This document shows, piece after piece, positions 27,016-34,792 of a stretch of 64,000 nucleotides of DNA. The stretch covers positions 104,024 to 168,023 of the forward strand of contig JAFZPP010000023.1 of NCBI GenBank assembly GCA_017550285.1. Reading direction: 5' to 3'. The translations under genes and the position numbers were made by a program. Below the pieces are notes generated by a model, which was not told where the DNA came from, searched no databases, and saw nothing but the letters and a program-made list of their open reading frames with translations. Origin of the DNA: Oscillospiraceae bacterium. Lineage in GTDB: Bacteria; Bacillota; Clostridia; Oscillospirales; Ruminococcaceae. The stretch's first letter is position 1. Every line of letters begins with the position of its first letter.

Positions 27016-27702
27016 ATGGCACATATTTTGCTTGTCGAGGACGATTCCGATATCATGCGGATCAATCAGAGCTTTCTGGAAAAAGAGGGCTATGACGTAC
27101 ACTGTGCCGATTCGGTGCAGCAGGCAGCATTTCTGCTGGAGGAATGCGTACCCGATCTGGTTCTGCTCGATGTCATGCTGCCGGACGGCGACGGCATGGA
27201 CTTCTGCGCGATTCTGCGGCAGAAAACGCAGGCACCGGTCATCTTCCTGACTGCGCGCGACGAGAATGACGATGTAATCAAGGGCTTCCGCAGCGGCGGC
27301 GATGACTATATCACCAAGCCCTATGATCTGAATGTGCTGAAAGCGCGCATCGAGGCACAGCTTCGCCGCAATGCAAAGCCCGAGGCACAGCATCCGCGCA
27401 TTGAACTGCCTGATCTGATCATTGACCTGTTTTCCGGCACCGCTGAACTGGACGGCAATACATGCTCTTTGCCGCAGCGGGAATTGCAGATTCTTTATCT
27501 TCTGGCATCGCGGCTCGGCTCGCGCATCAGCTATCACGAAATCTATGAGAAAATCTACGGCTGCGATGTCGAGGACAGCAAGAATACAATCCGTGTCAAT
27601 ATATCGCGCCTGAAAAAGCATCTGGCAATGGATGATATGAGCACCTACGAGATTGCTTCGACCGCGGACGGCGAATATGTTCTTCGCAGGGTGATCTTCT
27701 GA
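27016..27702 (+). CDS. OmpR/PhoB-family response regulator
   Basis: 228 residues. An N-terminal receiver domain has the acidic pocket EDD (8-10), phospho-acceptor Asp52 (LLDVMLPDGDG) and conserved Lys (ITKPYDL, about 101). A C-terminal winged helix (about 130-226) has NTIRVNISRLKKHL as the recognition region. GGAGG is five bases before ATG 27016. It pairs with the divergent kinase. Three matching dyad operators in the locus are its likely binding sites. I could not identify a clear plus-strand promoter for this gene. Confidence 0.93.
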   Translation: MAHILLVEDDSDIMRINQSFLEKEGYDVHCADSVQQAAFLLEECVPDLVLLDVMLPDGDGMDFCAILRQKTQAPVIFLTARDENDDVIKGFRSGGDDYITKPYDLNVLKARIEAQLRRNAKPEAQHPRIELPDLIIDLFSGTAELDGNTCSLPQRELQILYLLASRLGSRISYHEIYEKIYGCDVEDSKNTIRVNISRLKKHLAMDDMSTYEIASTADGEYVLRRVIF

Positions 27703-27706
27703 CGCA

Positions 27707-27755
27707 ATTACAAATCTGTAATTCTGCGCACAGGCTCCTTTTCATCTGCTATAAT
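27707..27755 (+). promoter_or_regulatory. Palindromic operator and promoter of lipoprotein 2
   Basis: ATTACAAATCTGTAAT (27707-27722, one mismatched pair), TCTG, weak -35 CGCACA (27727-27732), 17-bp spacer, extended TGcTATAAT (27750-27755). It begins five bases after the response-regulator stop. The TCTG plus weak -35 layout is nearly identical to the lipoprotein 1 promoter. Confidence 0.78.
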
Positions 27756-27758
27756 GGC

Positions 27759-27788
27759 ATTGTCAGCAGGGGGAAATCCCCCGACAAT
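27759..27788 (+). other. 5'-terminal hairpin of the lipoprotein 2 mRNA
   Basis: ATTGTC-AGCA-GGGGG-AAAT-CCCCC-GACAAT (stems 27759-27764/27783-27788 and 27769-27773/27778-27782). It sits at the predicted transcript 5' end, where such hairpins commonly protect mRNA from decay. Confidence 0.6.
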
Positions 27789-27822
27789 ATGAATCGCCTG
27801 AATATGAAAAGGAGAATGAACC

Positions 27823-28770
27823 ATGAAAAAGCAAATGATCGCAATCGCAATTCTGAGCGCAGCAGTCTGCCTGACCGGCTGCACAATCAACGTAAATGAC
27901 GAAACGATGTCCGCTGTAAAAGACACCGCAGTCTCCATGCTGGATGAAGCAGAGATCAAGGTGAACGGTCAGCCTGTTGAAGTTTCGGTCGATTCTGACG
28001 GCGATATCAATGTCAGTCTCGGAAAGAAAACCGAAAGCACTGACAATTCCGCAGGCAGCACAAATACCGATGATGCCGGACAGTCGCAAAGCACCAGACC
28101 TGAGGAAACGGATATCCGGAATCTCGTCGGAAAGTGGCATTATCAGGAACAGGACCCGCAGAACGGCGCGGTTTATGACGATGCCGGCTTTGTCACGGTC
28201 GAGCTCGACAGCACTTATACCTATCAGCCTGCAAACGGTTCTGTCCCGATGCACGGAACGGTCAGGCTGGATTATGAAGAATACGGAAACGGCGACAAGG
28301 TTCCGTTCTTTGCATTCTATGAGGACAGCGGCAGCTTCTGGAACGGCATCTATTGCGGTCACAGCGAAAACGGCATCTTCTATTGCGGCAACGGCGGTAC
28401 ACAGCGGCTTGTCCGCATCTATACCAACGAAGCAGAAAACCCGTTTGACGAATACATCGGCACATGGCAGTGCGACAGATGCTCGATCCGGATCGGTCAG
28501 CTGGGTGTTGTGGAAATTCACTGGGCAGACAGTGCATCGGAAGACAATGTCTGGGAATACGGCTGTATTTACAGCGAGGACGGTACTTATATGGAATGCC
28601 TCGGCGGCGGCACACTGACACATATCGTCACCGCAGAGGACGGCACCGAAACACGCACCGAAATCTACAATGACGGTACCGCAAAATTCAGCGTCAGAGG
28701 CGGCACACTCTTCTGGCAGGACGGCAAAGAAAACAAAGGCATGGAAATGGGATTCACAAAAATCGGCTGA
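27823..28770 (+). CDS. Secreted lipoprotein, two-component regulon member 2
   Basis: The 315-residue product has a signal peptide with lipobox LTGC (Cys20), an acidic/Ser-Thr linker (about 65-100), then two related beta-rich units beginning LVGKWHYQE (about 104) and YIGTWQCDR (about 212), both with the xGxW pattern also seen in lipoprotein 1. No enzyme motif is visible. AAAAGGAG is eight bases before the ATG. The operator upstream indicates control by the adjacent response regulator. Possibly an envelope-stress or ligand-capture lipoprotein (inference). Confidence 0.75.
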   Translation: MKKQMIAIAILSAAVCLTGCTINVNDETMSAVKDTAVSMLDEAEIKVNGQPVEVSVDSDGDINVSLGKKTESTDNSAGSTNTDDAGQSQSTRPEETDIRNLVGKWHYQEQDPQNGAVYDDAGFVTVELDSTYTYQPANGSVPMHGTVRLDYEEYGNGDKVPFFAFYEDSGSFWNGIYCGHSENGIFYCGNGGTQRLVRIYTNEAENPFDEYIGTWQCDRCSIRIGQLGVVEIHWADSASEDNVWEYGCIYSEDGTYMECLGGGTLTHIVTAEDGTETRTEIYNDGTAKFSVRGGTLFWQDGKENKGMEMGFTKIG

Positions 28771-28789
28771 CGATGCCGGCTTCTGAATC

Positions 28790-28842
28790 AAAAAAACAAC
28801 CGCTCAATCAGGCATCACAGCCTGCATTGAGCGGTTTGTATT
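28790..28842. terminator. Bidirectional terminator between lipoprotein 2 and the U32 peptidase
   Basis: 11-bp outer stem AACCGCTCAAT/ATTGAGCGGTT (28798-28808 with 28826-28836) with inner CAGGC/GCCTG. Minus strand: seven T residues (A-run 28790-28796). Plus strand: weaker TTTGTATT. Confidence 0.85.
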
Positions 28843-28878
28843 ATTCTCTGACATATATCGCCCGAACCCTGTTGCTTC

Positions 28879-30966
28879 TCAGTCCGCCGGAAGCATATCC
28901 AATTTCAGCCCGCGCGTATATACGGACGGCGCAAAGCCCTCTTCGCCGTGCAGATACGCCAGCAGCACCTCACGTACACGCGCCGCCGGTTCATCTGTCA
29001 TCGAAAGCAGCGCATATGCCGCGCGCCCGAGCAGCCGCGGTCTGTCCGCGAGCCATACCGGCACCGCATTGAAGAGCTCGGCATAATCCGGCTTTTCCAG
29101 CAGGCGCGTGCAGTCTGTATAGACATTCGCGCCCTTGCGGTCCGTCAGCAGATGCTTACATTTCGCGCAGCCAACCTGTGCCTGCACCGGACAGTTCCGC
29201 GTCAGCATCAGCGGCAGTCTGCCGTATGCATAGATGCCGAGCGGCAGGCTCTGCACTGAAACGCGCTGTGCTTCCGGCGAACAAAGCGCATCCAGAATTC
29301 CGTATCTGCGCCATTCCGCAGCGGCAAAGCTGTTCGTCACATGCAGACCGAGCGTACCGTGCAGCGCAAAGCCGAGCGCCCTGCCCGTTTCAATATCCGC
29401 AGCATTCTGACAGGCAAGCTGCGTCAGTCCGGCATCGCGCGCAGCGCGCAGCAAACCGGTCTCTGCCTGTTCATCCGTCAGAAATCGCGGCGGTACGATC
29501 ATACATCGTGCAATCGGAACAGGCTGCTCCCCCGCCAGATACGCAGGAACCAGATGCAGCGGCAGCAGCAGCGCATCCAGTTCATCTGCCAGATCACCGA
29601 TCTCTTTCAGCTGCTCCATCCGCCGGATTTGCAGGCGGAACCGCGGTTTCTCCTGCCGTTCCGCGCACGGTTCCGGCAGCCGGAGTGCATCCCCGAGCCT
29701 GTGTACCGGTGTATTGCGGCGAATCCGCGCAGCATCCATATCTGCAGTCGCCTGACGCCGCATCGCATTCAGCGCCGAAGCGGGCAGCATCACATTTTCA
29801 TCGAGATCGGCAGTCACCGTACCGGCAGAATAAACCGTATCACCGAGCTTTTCAAACTGCTTTTGCAGCTGCGGCAGATCGGTCGGACGGTTGAGCGCCT
29901 GCTGCGGCACTTCCCCTGTGACCGTTACGCTGCTGACGCCGTCCGAGACGGTGAGGGCGGACGGCTGCCCCGTATGCAGCACATAATGCGCATCAAGGCT
30001 TACGAGCTTGCGCGGCTTCTGATACCGCTCGCGCAGTCCGCGCAGAACATCCTGCGCCGCGGTGACATCCTCCTTGCGGCGCGTGCCGAACATTTCCCTG
30101 CGGATGCCGGTATAATAGCCGTCGGTAAATCCGCTGCGTGAAAAAACCGCCTGCAATTCATGCAGATCATAGGGCTCATTTTGCAGTGCTGCGCGGCATG
30201 CCGTTACCGCTGCCGCAACATATTCCGGTCGCTTCATGCGCCCCTCAATCTTCAAAGACCGAACGCCCATACCGATCAGCTCCGGCAGATGCTGGACAAG
30301 TGACATATCTTTCAGGGACAGTGCACATGCCGATTTCTGCGATGCATCCGCCGTAAACGGCAGACGGCAGGGCTGTGCGCAGCAGCCGCGGTTTGCGCTT
30401 CTGCCGCCCATTGCCGCCGACATCCAGCACTGACCGGATACCGACATGCAGTGTGCACCGTGGACAAATACTTCGATTTCCATACCGATGCGCTTTGCCT
30501 CGGCACAGATTTCCGCGATCTGCTTTGCGGAGAGCTCGCGCGCCAGTACCACACGGCAAAAGCCTGCCTGCTTTGCAAAACGCACGCCGGCAGGCGAATG
30601 AATTGTCAGTTGTGTGGATGCGTGCAGGCGCAGAGTCGGCAGGCGCTTTGCAATATACGCAGCCGTCCCGATATCCTGCACAATGCAGCCGTCGGCACCG
30701 GCTTCCGCAGCCGTTTCCAGCAGGCTGTCCAGCGCCGGAAATTCCGAATCAAAGAGCAGCGTATTGATTGCCAGATACAGCGATGCGCCGCAGAGATGAC
30801 ACTGCGCGGCGGCTTCGGCAAGTCCTGAACGGTCAAAGTTTTCGGCATTTGCGCGCGCGGAAAACTGCCGTGCACCGACATATACCGCATCTGCGCCGCA
30901 GCGGAGCGCCGCCGTCAGCGATTCCATGCTTCCGGCAGGCGCAAGCAGCTCAGGGCTGTGGCTCAT
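28879..30966 (-). CDS. U32-family peptidase / collagenase-like protein
   Basis: 695 residues, starting with the conserved PELLAPAGSMESLTAALRCGADAVYVG TIM-barrel entry and carrying the U32 Cys signatures (CMSVSGQC, then NRGCCAQPC) at about 175-205, followed by the DUF3656-type C-terminal region. U32 enzymes of this class are linked to RNA hydroxylation or proteolysis; the activity here is not determined. Its ATG overlaps the zapA stop (ATGA), so it is cotranscribed with murC, lexA and zapA. Confidence 0.9.
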   Translation of the reverse strand: MSHSPELLAPAGSMESLTAALRCGADAVYVGARQFSARANAENFDRSGLAEAAAQCHLCGASLYLAINTLLFDSEFPALDSLLETAAEAGADGCIVQDIGTAAYIAKRLPTLRLHASTQLTIHSPAGVRFAKQAGFCRVVLARELSAKQIAEICAEAKRIGMEIEVFVHGAHCMSVSGQCWMSAAMGGRSANRGCCAQPCRLPFTADASQKSACALSLKDMSLVQHLPELIGMGVRSLKIEGRMKRPEYVAAAVTACRAALQNEPYDLHELQAVFSRSGFTDGYYTGIRREMFGTRRKEDVTAAQDVLRGLRERYQKPRKLVSLDAHYVLHTGQPSALTVSDGVSSVTVTGEVPQQALNRPTDLPQLQKQFEKLGDTVYSAGTVTADLDENVMLPASALNAMRRQATADMDAARIRRNTPVHRLGDALRLPEPCAERQEKPRFRLQIRRMEQLKEIGDLADELDALLLPLHLVPAYLAGEQPVPIARCMIVPPRFLTDEQAETGLLRAARDAGLTQLACQNAADIETGRALGFALHGTLGLHVTNSFAAAEWRRYGILDALCSPEAQRVSVQSLPLGIYAYGRLPLMLTRNCPVQAQVGCAKCKHLLTDRKGANVYTDCTRLLEKPDYAELFNAVPVWLADRPRLLGRAAYALLSMTDEPAARVREVLLAYLHGEEGFAPSVYTRGLKLDMLPAD

Positions 30967-31466
30967 TGCTCCGCAGAGGTAAAGGTCAGCTGCGTTTCGC
31001 CGTCCTCCTCCGCAGCAGACTGCTCTGCCTGTGCGTCAGCTTCCGGCTGCTCGTTTTTCTCAGCAGCTCCGTGTTTTTTCTTTCCGTGAATCTGTTCGTC
31101 GCTGATGCTGTCCTTCAGAGATTTCAGCTTATTGAGATTCTCAAGCTGCTCGATCTTTGCCTTGAGGACATCAATCTCTCTGAGTGCGGCATCGCGCTCC
31201 AGACGCGCCTTGCCCGCTTCATCGACATATTCCTTGACCTGTGAGCGGATGACCTCCACACTGTTATTCGCCTTCGTCAGCTCATCCATGGTCGAGAGCG
31301 CGACCATCATCACCGCGGAATGCGCGGAAACACGCGGATTTTCCTCTGTAATATCCGAGATGCGCTTCTCCAGATTCTTTGCAAGCTGATAGACATAGCT
31401 CGGTGCATCCTCCGTTTGCAGCACATATTCTCTGCCGCACAGTACAACCTTTACACGATTGATCAT
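30963..31466 (-). CDS. zapA: Cell division protein ZapA
   Basis: The 167-residue protein has an N-terminal ZapA globular domain (NRVKVVLCGREYVLQT, about 3-18) and a long C-terminal coiled coil (about 70-130), followed by an acidic, Gln/Ala-rich tail absent from short ZapA proteins. ZapA bundles FtsZ filaments at the division site. AGAAAGGAAG precedes the ATG. The pairing with a downstream U32 peptidase gene is common in Firmicutes. Confidence 0.87.
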   Translation of the reverse strand: MINRVKVVLCGREYVLQTEDAPSYVYQLAKNLEKRISDITEENPRVSAHSAVMMVALSTMDELTKANNSVEVIRSQVKEYVDEAGKARLERDAALREIDVLKAKIEQLENLNKLKSLKDSISDEQIHGKKKHGAAEKNEQPEADAQAEQSAAEEDGETQLTFTSAEQ

Positions 31467-31485
31467 AATGTTCTTCCTTTCTTTA

Positions 31486-32073
31486 TTACTGATCCAGATA
31501 GCGCAGCAGCGCGACAGCCTTGCCGAGCACCGCAGCGTCTTTTACATAAATCGGCTCCATTGTGTCATTCTCCGGCTGGAGCCTGTAACCGCCGTTTTCC
31601 TTATAGAAGCGCTTGACCGTCGCTTCGTCGCCGTTGACCAGCGCAACGACAATCTCACCGTTTTCCGCCGTATTGCACTGCTCGACGATCACAATATCAC
31701 CGTCATAAATACCGGCGTTGATCATACTCTCGCCGCGCACGCGCAGTGCAAACAGTTCACCGGTATAATGCCGGTCCGGTACATAGCTGATGTGATCCTC
31801 GATATTTTCGACAGCCGTAATCGGCACGCCTGCCGTGACCGTTCCGACGAGCGGCACATTGCGCACGGTACTGCCGTGCAGACGGATCGCGCGGTTCTGA
31901 TTGTCCATTTTATCGAGCAGACCCTCTTCGACAAGCAGATTGATATAGCGGTGAACCGTCGAGGTCGAGCCGATATCCAGTGCGGCGCAGATTTCACGCA
32001 CGGTCGGTGCATAGCCGTCGTCGATCCGGCTTCGGATATAGTTGTAAATCGTTTTTGCCCTGTCATTCAGCAT
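31486..32073 (-). CDS. lexA: LexA repressor
   Basis: The 195-residue SOS regulator has an N-terminal winged helix (about 1-65, PTVREICAALDIGSTSTVHRY), the self-cleavage site Ala81-Gly82 (TVTAGVP), and the catalytic dyad Ser116 (GESM) and Lys154 (ATVKRF). AGAAGGGAAG lies before the ATG. It follows murC by 21 bases. I looked for a Gram-positive SOS box (GAAC-N4-GTTC) near murC and lexA and saw none, so autoregulation is not evident at this locus. Confidence 0.94.
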   Translation of the reverse strand: MLNDRAKTIYNYIRSRIDDGYAPTVREICAALDIGSTSTVHRYINLLVEEGLLDKMDNQNRAIRLHGSTVRNVPLVGTVTAGVPITAVENIEDHISYVPDRHYTGELFALRVRGESMINAGIYDGDIVIVEQCNTAENGEIVVALVNGDEATVKRFYKENGGYRLQPENDTMEPIYVKDAAVLGKAVALLRYLDQ

Positions 32074-32094
32074 AACAATCTTCCCTTCTCCGGT

Positions 32095-33507
32095 TCATCG
32101 GCTGCGGAGTGTATCGGCGATCTCCTTTGAGAGCTTGTTGACATCGCCGCAGCCCAGCGTGATAATCAGGTCGCCGGACTGCGCAATCCGGCAGACTGCC
32201 TCACAAACCGCATCAAAATTCTGATACTTCCGCGTATCGTTTTCAGGCTCTGTCTCATCCTGCGGGAACCAGATGCAGTCCGGAATTTTCTCCGCCAGCA
32301 TCCGCGTATAGATTCCGCGCGTGTTGGTCTCTCTGCCGCCCATAATATCCGTCAGTGCCACGATATCCGCGATTTGCAGCGCATCGGCAAAATCATCGAG
32401 CAGACGCTCCGTCCGCGAATAGGTGAAGGGCTGGTGCACCGCAATGACCCGCTTGAAGGGCATTGCCTTCGCCGCTTTCAGTGTTGCAGCGATCTCTGCC
32501 GGATGATGTCCGTAGTCATCCGCGACTGTGATGCCGCCGACCTTTGCATGAACATCGAAGCGGCGCTTTGCACCGTGAAATTCCAGCAGACCCGCCTGAC
32601 ACTGTGCAAAATTCAGTCCGACGAGTGTCGCGGATGCGATTGCAGCAAGTGCATTCAGAACATTGTGCAGTCCCGGGACAAGCAGCGTTGCGGTGCCGAG
32701 GCATTCGCTCTCATGCCAGACCGTAAAGGTCGTGGTCTGCTCATCGGTATGCCTGATATCCGCTGCGCGCCATTCACAGTCTGCGCCGGTGCCGAACCGG
32801 AGCATGGTCTTTCCGGTCACAGACGCCATTGCATCGCAGCTGTTTTTGTCATCGCCGTTATAGAGCACATATTTGCTCGATTTCTGCGCAAACTTTGTAA
32901 AGGATGCTTTCAGGTTATCGAGCGTATGGAAATATTCCATATGATCCTCGTCGATATTCAGGATGACCGCAATATCCGGCGAAAGATGCAGGAAGGTATC
33001 CACATATTCGCATGCCTCGCAGACAAAAACATCGCTGCTTCCCGCTCTGCCGCTGCCGCCGATTGCAGGCAGCTTGCCGCCGATCACCGCAGAAAGATCA
33101 ATACCGGCAGTAAAGAGGATCTGCGCGAGCATCGAGGAGGTCGTGGTTTTGCCGTGCGTTCCGGCAATGCAGACCGCTTCGGAATACCACTCCGAGACAA
33201 GCCCCAGCAGCTCGCTGCGCTCCAGCATCGCAACGCCGGAGGCTTCCGCCGCCGCACGTTCGGGATTGTTTTTGGCGATTGCTGCGGAATATACAACCAG
33301 ATCGGCGCCCTCGATATTCTCCGCGCGCTGACCGAGCTGTACCGGAATTCCCATCGCACGGACGGCTGCAAGCGTATCGGTCTCGTTGTTATCCGAGCCG
33401 GTCAGGTATATCCCTTTTGCATGCAGCACCTGCGCAAGCGGGTACATGCCGCTGCCGCCGATGCCGATCATATGGACATGCTGCTTGCCTTCTAAAATGG
33501 AACTCAT
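32095..33507 (-). CDS. murC: UDP-N-acetylmuramate--L-alanine ligase
   Basis: Adds L-Ala to UDP-MurNAc in peptidoglycan precursor synthesis, in the cytosol. The 470-residue protein has the N-terminal Rossmann region (HMIGIGGSGMYPLAQ), the ATP-binding loop GTHGKTTTSSM (about 114-124), the central Mur ligase domain (NIDEDHMEYF), and the C-terminal domain with DDYGHHPAEI (about 328-337). First gene of the murC-lexA-zapA-U32 run. Confidence 0.96.
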   Translation of the reverse strand: MSSILEGKQHVHMIGIGGSGMYPLAQVLHAKGIYLTGSDNNETDTLAAVRAMGIPVQLGQRAENIEGADLVVYSAAIAKNNPERAAAEASGVAMLERSELLGLVSEWYSEAVCIAGTHGKTTTSSMLAQILFTAGIDLSAVIGGKLPAIGGSGRAGSSDVFVCEACEYVDTFLHLSPDIAVILNIDEDHMEYFHTLDNLKASFTKFAQKSSKYVLYNGDDKNSCDAMASVTGKTMLRFGTGADCEWRAADIRHTDEQTTTFTVWHESECLGTATLLVPGLHNVLNALAAIASATLVGLNFAQCQAGLLEFHGAKRRFDVHAKVGGITVADDYGHHPAEIAATLKAAKAMPFKRVIAVHQPFTYSRTERLLDDFADALQIADIVALTDIMGGRETNTRGIYTRMLAEKIPDCIWFPQDETEPENDTRKYQNFDAVCEAVCRIAQSGDLIITLGCGDVNKLSKEIADTLRSR

Positions 33508-33569
33508 AAATGAACACGATCCTCTCTGATTCTTCTTGATCCGGTCTGCGCAGACGGTTTGCTTTGTAT

Positions 33570-33599
33570 ATTATACACCGTATGCAAGGGAACAGTCAC
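33570..33599 (-). promoter_or_regulatory. Possible promoter of murC (minus)
   Basis: Minus-strand GTGACT (33594-33599), 18-bp spacer, TATAAT (33570-33575). The -10 is perfect, the -35 moderate. Confidence 0.45.
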
Positions 33600-33701
33600 C
33601 GGATATTCAATTATTTTTTTGTGCTGTCAGCTGCACAAATTGCAGATTGACATAAAATATTCACACAATCAACACATTTTCATGCTATGATATATGCAAA
33701 G

Positions 33702-33749
33702 CGGTATCTTTTCGGGGCGCCAAGCTCCTGCGTCTCCGGCGATATACCG
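33702..33749 (+). other. Structured leader upstream of spoVG
   Basis: Two nested pairings: CGGTAT/ATACCG (33702-33707 with 33744-33749) and CGGGGCGC/GCGTCTCCG with one bulge (33713-33720 with 33730-33738). It lies between TATGAT (33685-33690) and the spoVG start. No T-run follows, so it is not a simple terminator. Confidence 0.45.
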
Positions 33750-33799
33750 GTTATCAGACACACTGCAATATCACTTCAACGGAAGGAATGAACATTACC

Positions 33800-34150
33800 A
33801 TGGAAATCACCGATCTGAAAATTCGCAAAATGATGACAGAAGGGAGACTGCGCGCAATCGTCTCCATTACGCTTGACCAGATGCTCGCAGTTCACGACAT
33901 TAAGGTTGTGCAGGGCGAAAGCCGTCTCTTCGTCGCAATGCCGAGCCGTAAGGATGAGGGCGGCATCTTCCGCGACATCGTTCACCCGATCTCCGCACAG
34001 GCAAGAGAATACCTGGAGAACCAGATTCTCAACGCCTATCAGGAACAGCTCGCACTGATGCAGGCGGAAGCTGAAATGGCAGAGGCAGAGGAGCCTGTCG
34101 CTGACAATCCTGTTACGGGATCCGATGCATCGCCCGCAATCGAATTCTGA
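33800..34150 (+). CDS. spoVG: SpoVG regulatory RNA/DNA-binding protein
   Basis: The 116-residue protein matches SpoVG from its first residues (MEITDLKIRKM, then RAIVSITLD) through FVAMPSRKDEGGIFRDIVHPI; an acidic C-terminal tail is added. SpoVG binds nucleic acid and modulates septation and virulence or sporulation genes in Firmicutes. ATG 33800 aligns with the family start and has AAGGA upstream; the ATG at 33788 lies one base from the Shine-Dalgarno. I saw no clear sigma-H promoter. Confidence 0.92.
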   Translation: MEITDLKIRKMMTEGRLRAIVSITLDQMLAVHDIKVVQGESRLFVAMPSRKDEGGIFRDIVHPISAQAREYLENQILNAYQEQLALMQAEAEMAEAEEPVADNPVTGSDASPAIEF

Positions 34151-34173
34151 TCCAAAGGCATGAGGCTTTTCCG

Positions 34174-34213
34174 GACTGTCCGGCGTGTATACCGCGCCGG
34201 ACAGTCTTTTTTT
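34174..34213 (+). terminator. Terminator after spoVG
   Basis: 12-bp stem GACTGTCCGGCG/CGCCGGACAGTC (34174-34185 with 34195-34206), then seven T residues. Confidence 0.88.
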
Positions 34214-34216
34214 GCC

Positions 34217-34792
34217 TCAGTGATTCTGCTCATTTTGCAGCAGGAATGCCGTCTTGAGCAGAGCGATCTGCGTCTTGGCATCCTTGATGCGGTCATCCAT
34301 GACCATTTGCACGGCTTCCGCAAGCGGCAGACGCACAACGTCTAAGAATTCATCTTCATCGAGCGACTGTGCATGGGTTTCGGTGATCTGCCGCGCCAGA
34401 TACATATAAATGACTTCCTCGTCATAGGCAGGCGTCGGGAAAAGCGAGCCAAGCGGTTCGAGCTTCTCTGCCTCGCCGCCGACCTCCTCCTTCAGCTCAC
34501 GCACGGCACATTGCAGCGGCGCCTCGCCGGATTCGAGCTTGCCGGCAGGGAGCTCCAGCGTCTCCGCATGATGCGGATAGCGGAACTGCCGTACCATAAG
34601 CACGCAGCCGTCCGCCGTCAGCGGCACCACGCAGGCACCGCCCGGATGATGCACAACCTCGCGGAGTGCCTCCGTACCGTTTTCCAGCAGGACGGTATCT
34701 CTGGTGATATCCAGAATCCTGCCATGATAAATATCCTCAGAACGGAGCCGCTCCTCTTTCAGATGCGGCGCCGGTTGAAGCTCAGTCGCCAT
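34217..34792 (-). CDS. NUDIX hydrolase, ADP-ribose pyrophosphatase-like
   Basis: The 191-residue protein has an intact Nudix box, G-x5-E-x7-REL-x-EE-x-G, within GKLESGEAPLQ and RELKEEVGG (about 94-117). The ADP-ribose pyrophosphatase subgroup is suggested by the N-terminal VVHHPGGACVVPL segment. Start ATG 34792 has GAGGAG seven bases upstream and overlaps the end of the YfhO gene by 11 bases, implying coupling. Confidence 0.85.
   Translation of the reverse strand: MATELQPAPHLKEERLRSEDIYHGRILDITRDTVLLENGTEALREVVHHPGGACVVPLTADGCVLMVRQFRYPHHAETLELPAGKLESGEAPLQCAVRELKEEVGGEAEKLEPLGSLFPTPAYDEEVIYMYLARQITETHAQSLDEDEFLDVVRLPLAEAVQMVMDDRIKDAKTQIALLKTAFLLQNEQNH

Noticed and set aside
31486..33600. 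LexA (SOS) box near lexA or murC
   Set aside because: No GAAC-N4-GTTC-type site found by eye in the upstream or intergenic sequence.
34174..34213. Bidirectional terminator for spoVG and the NUDIX gene
   Set aside because: The minus-strand side has no T-run after the stem, so only the plus-strand role is supported.
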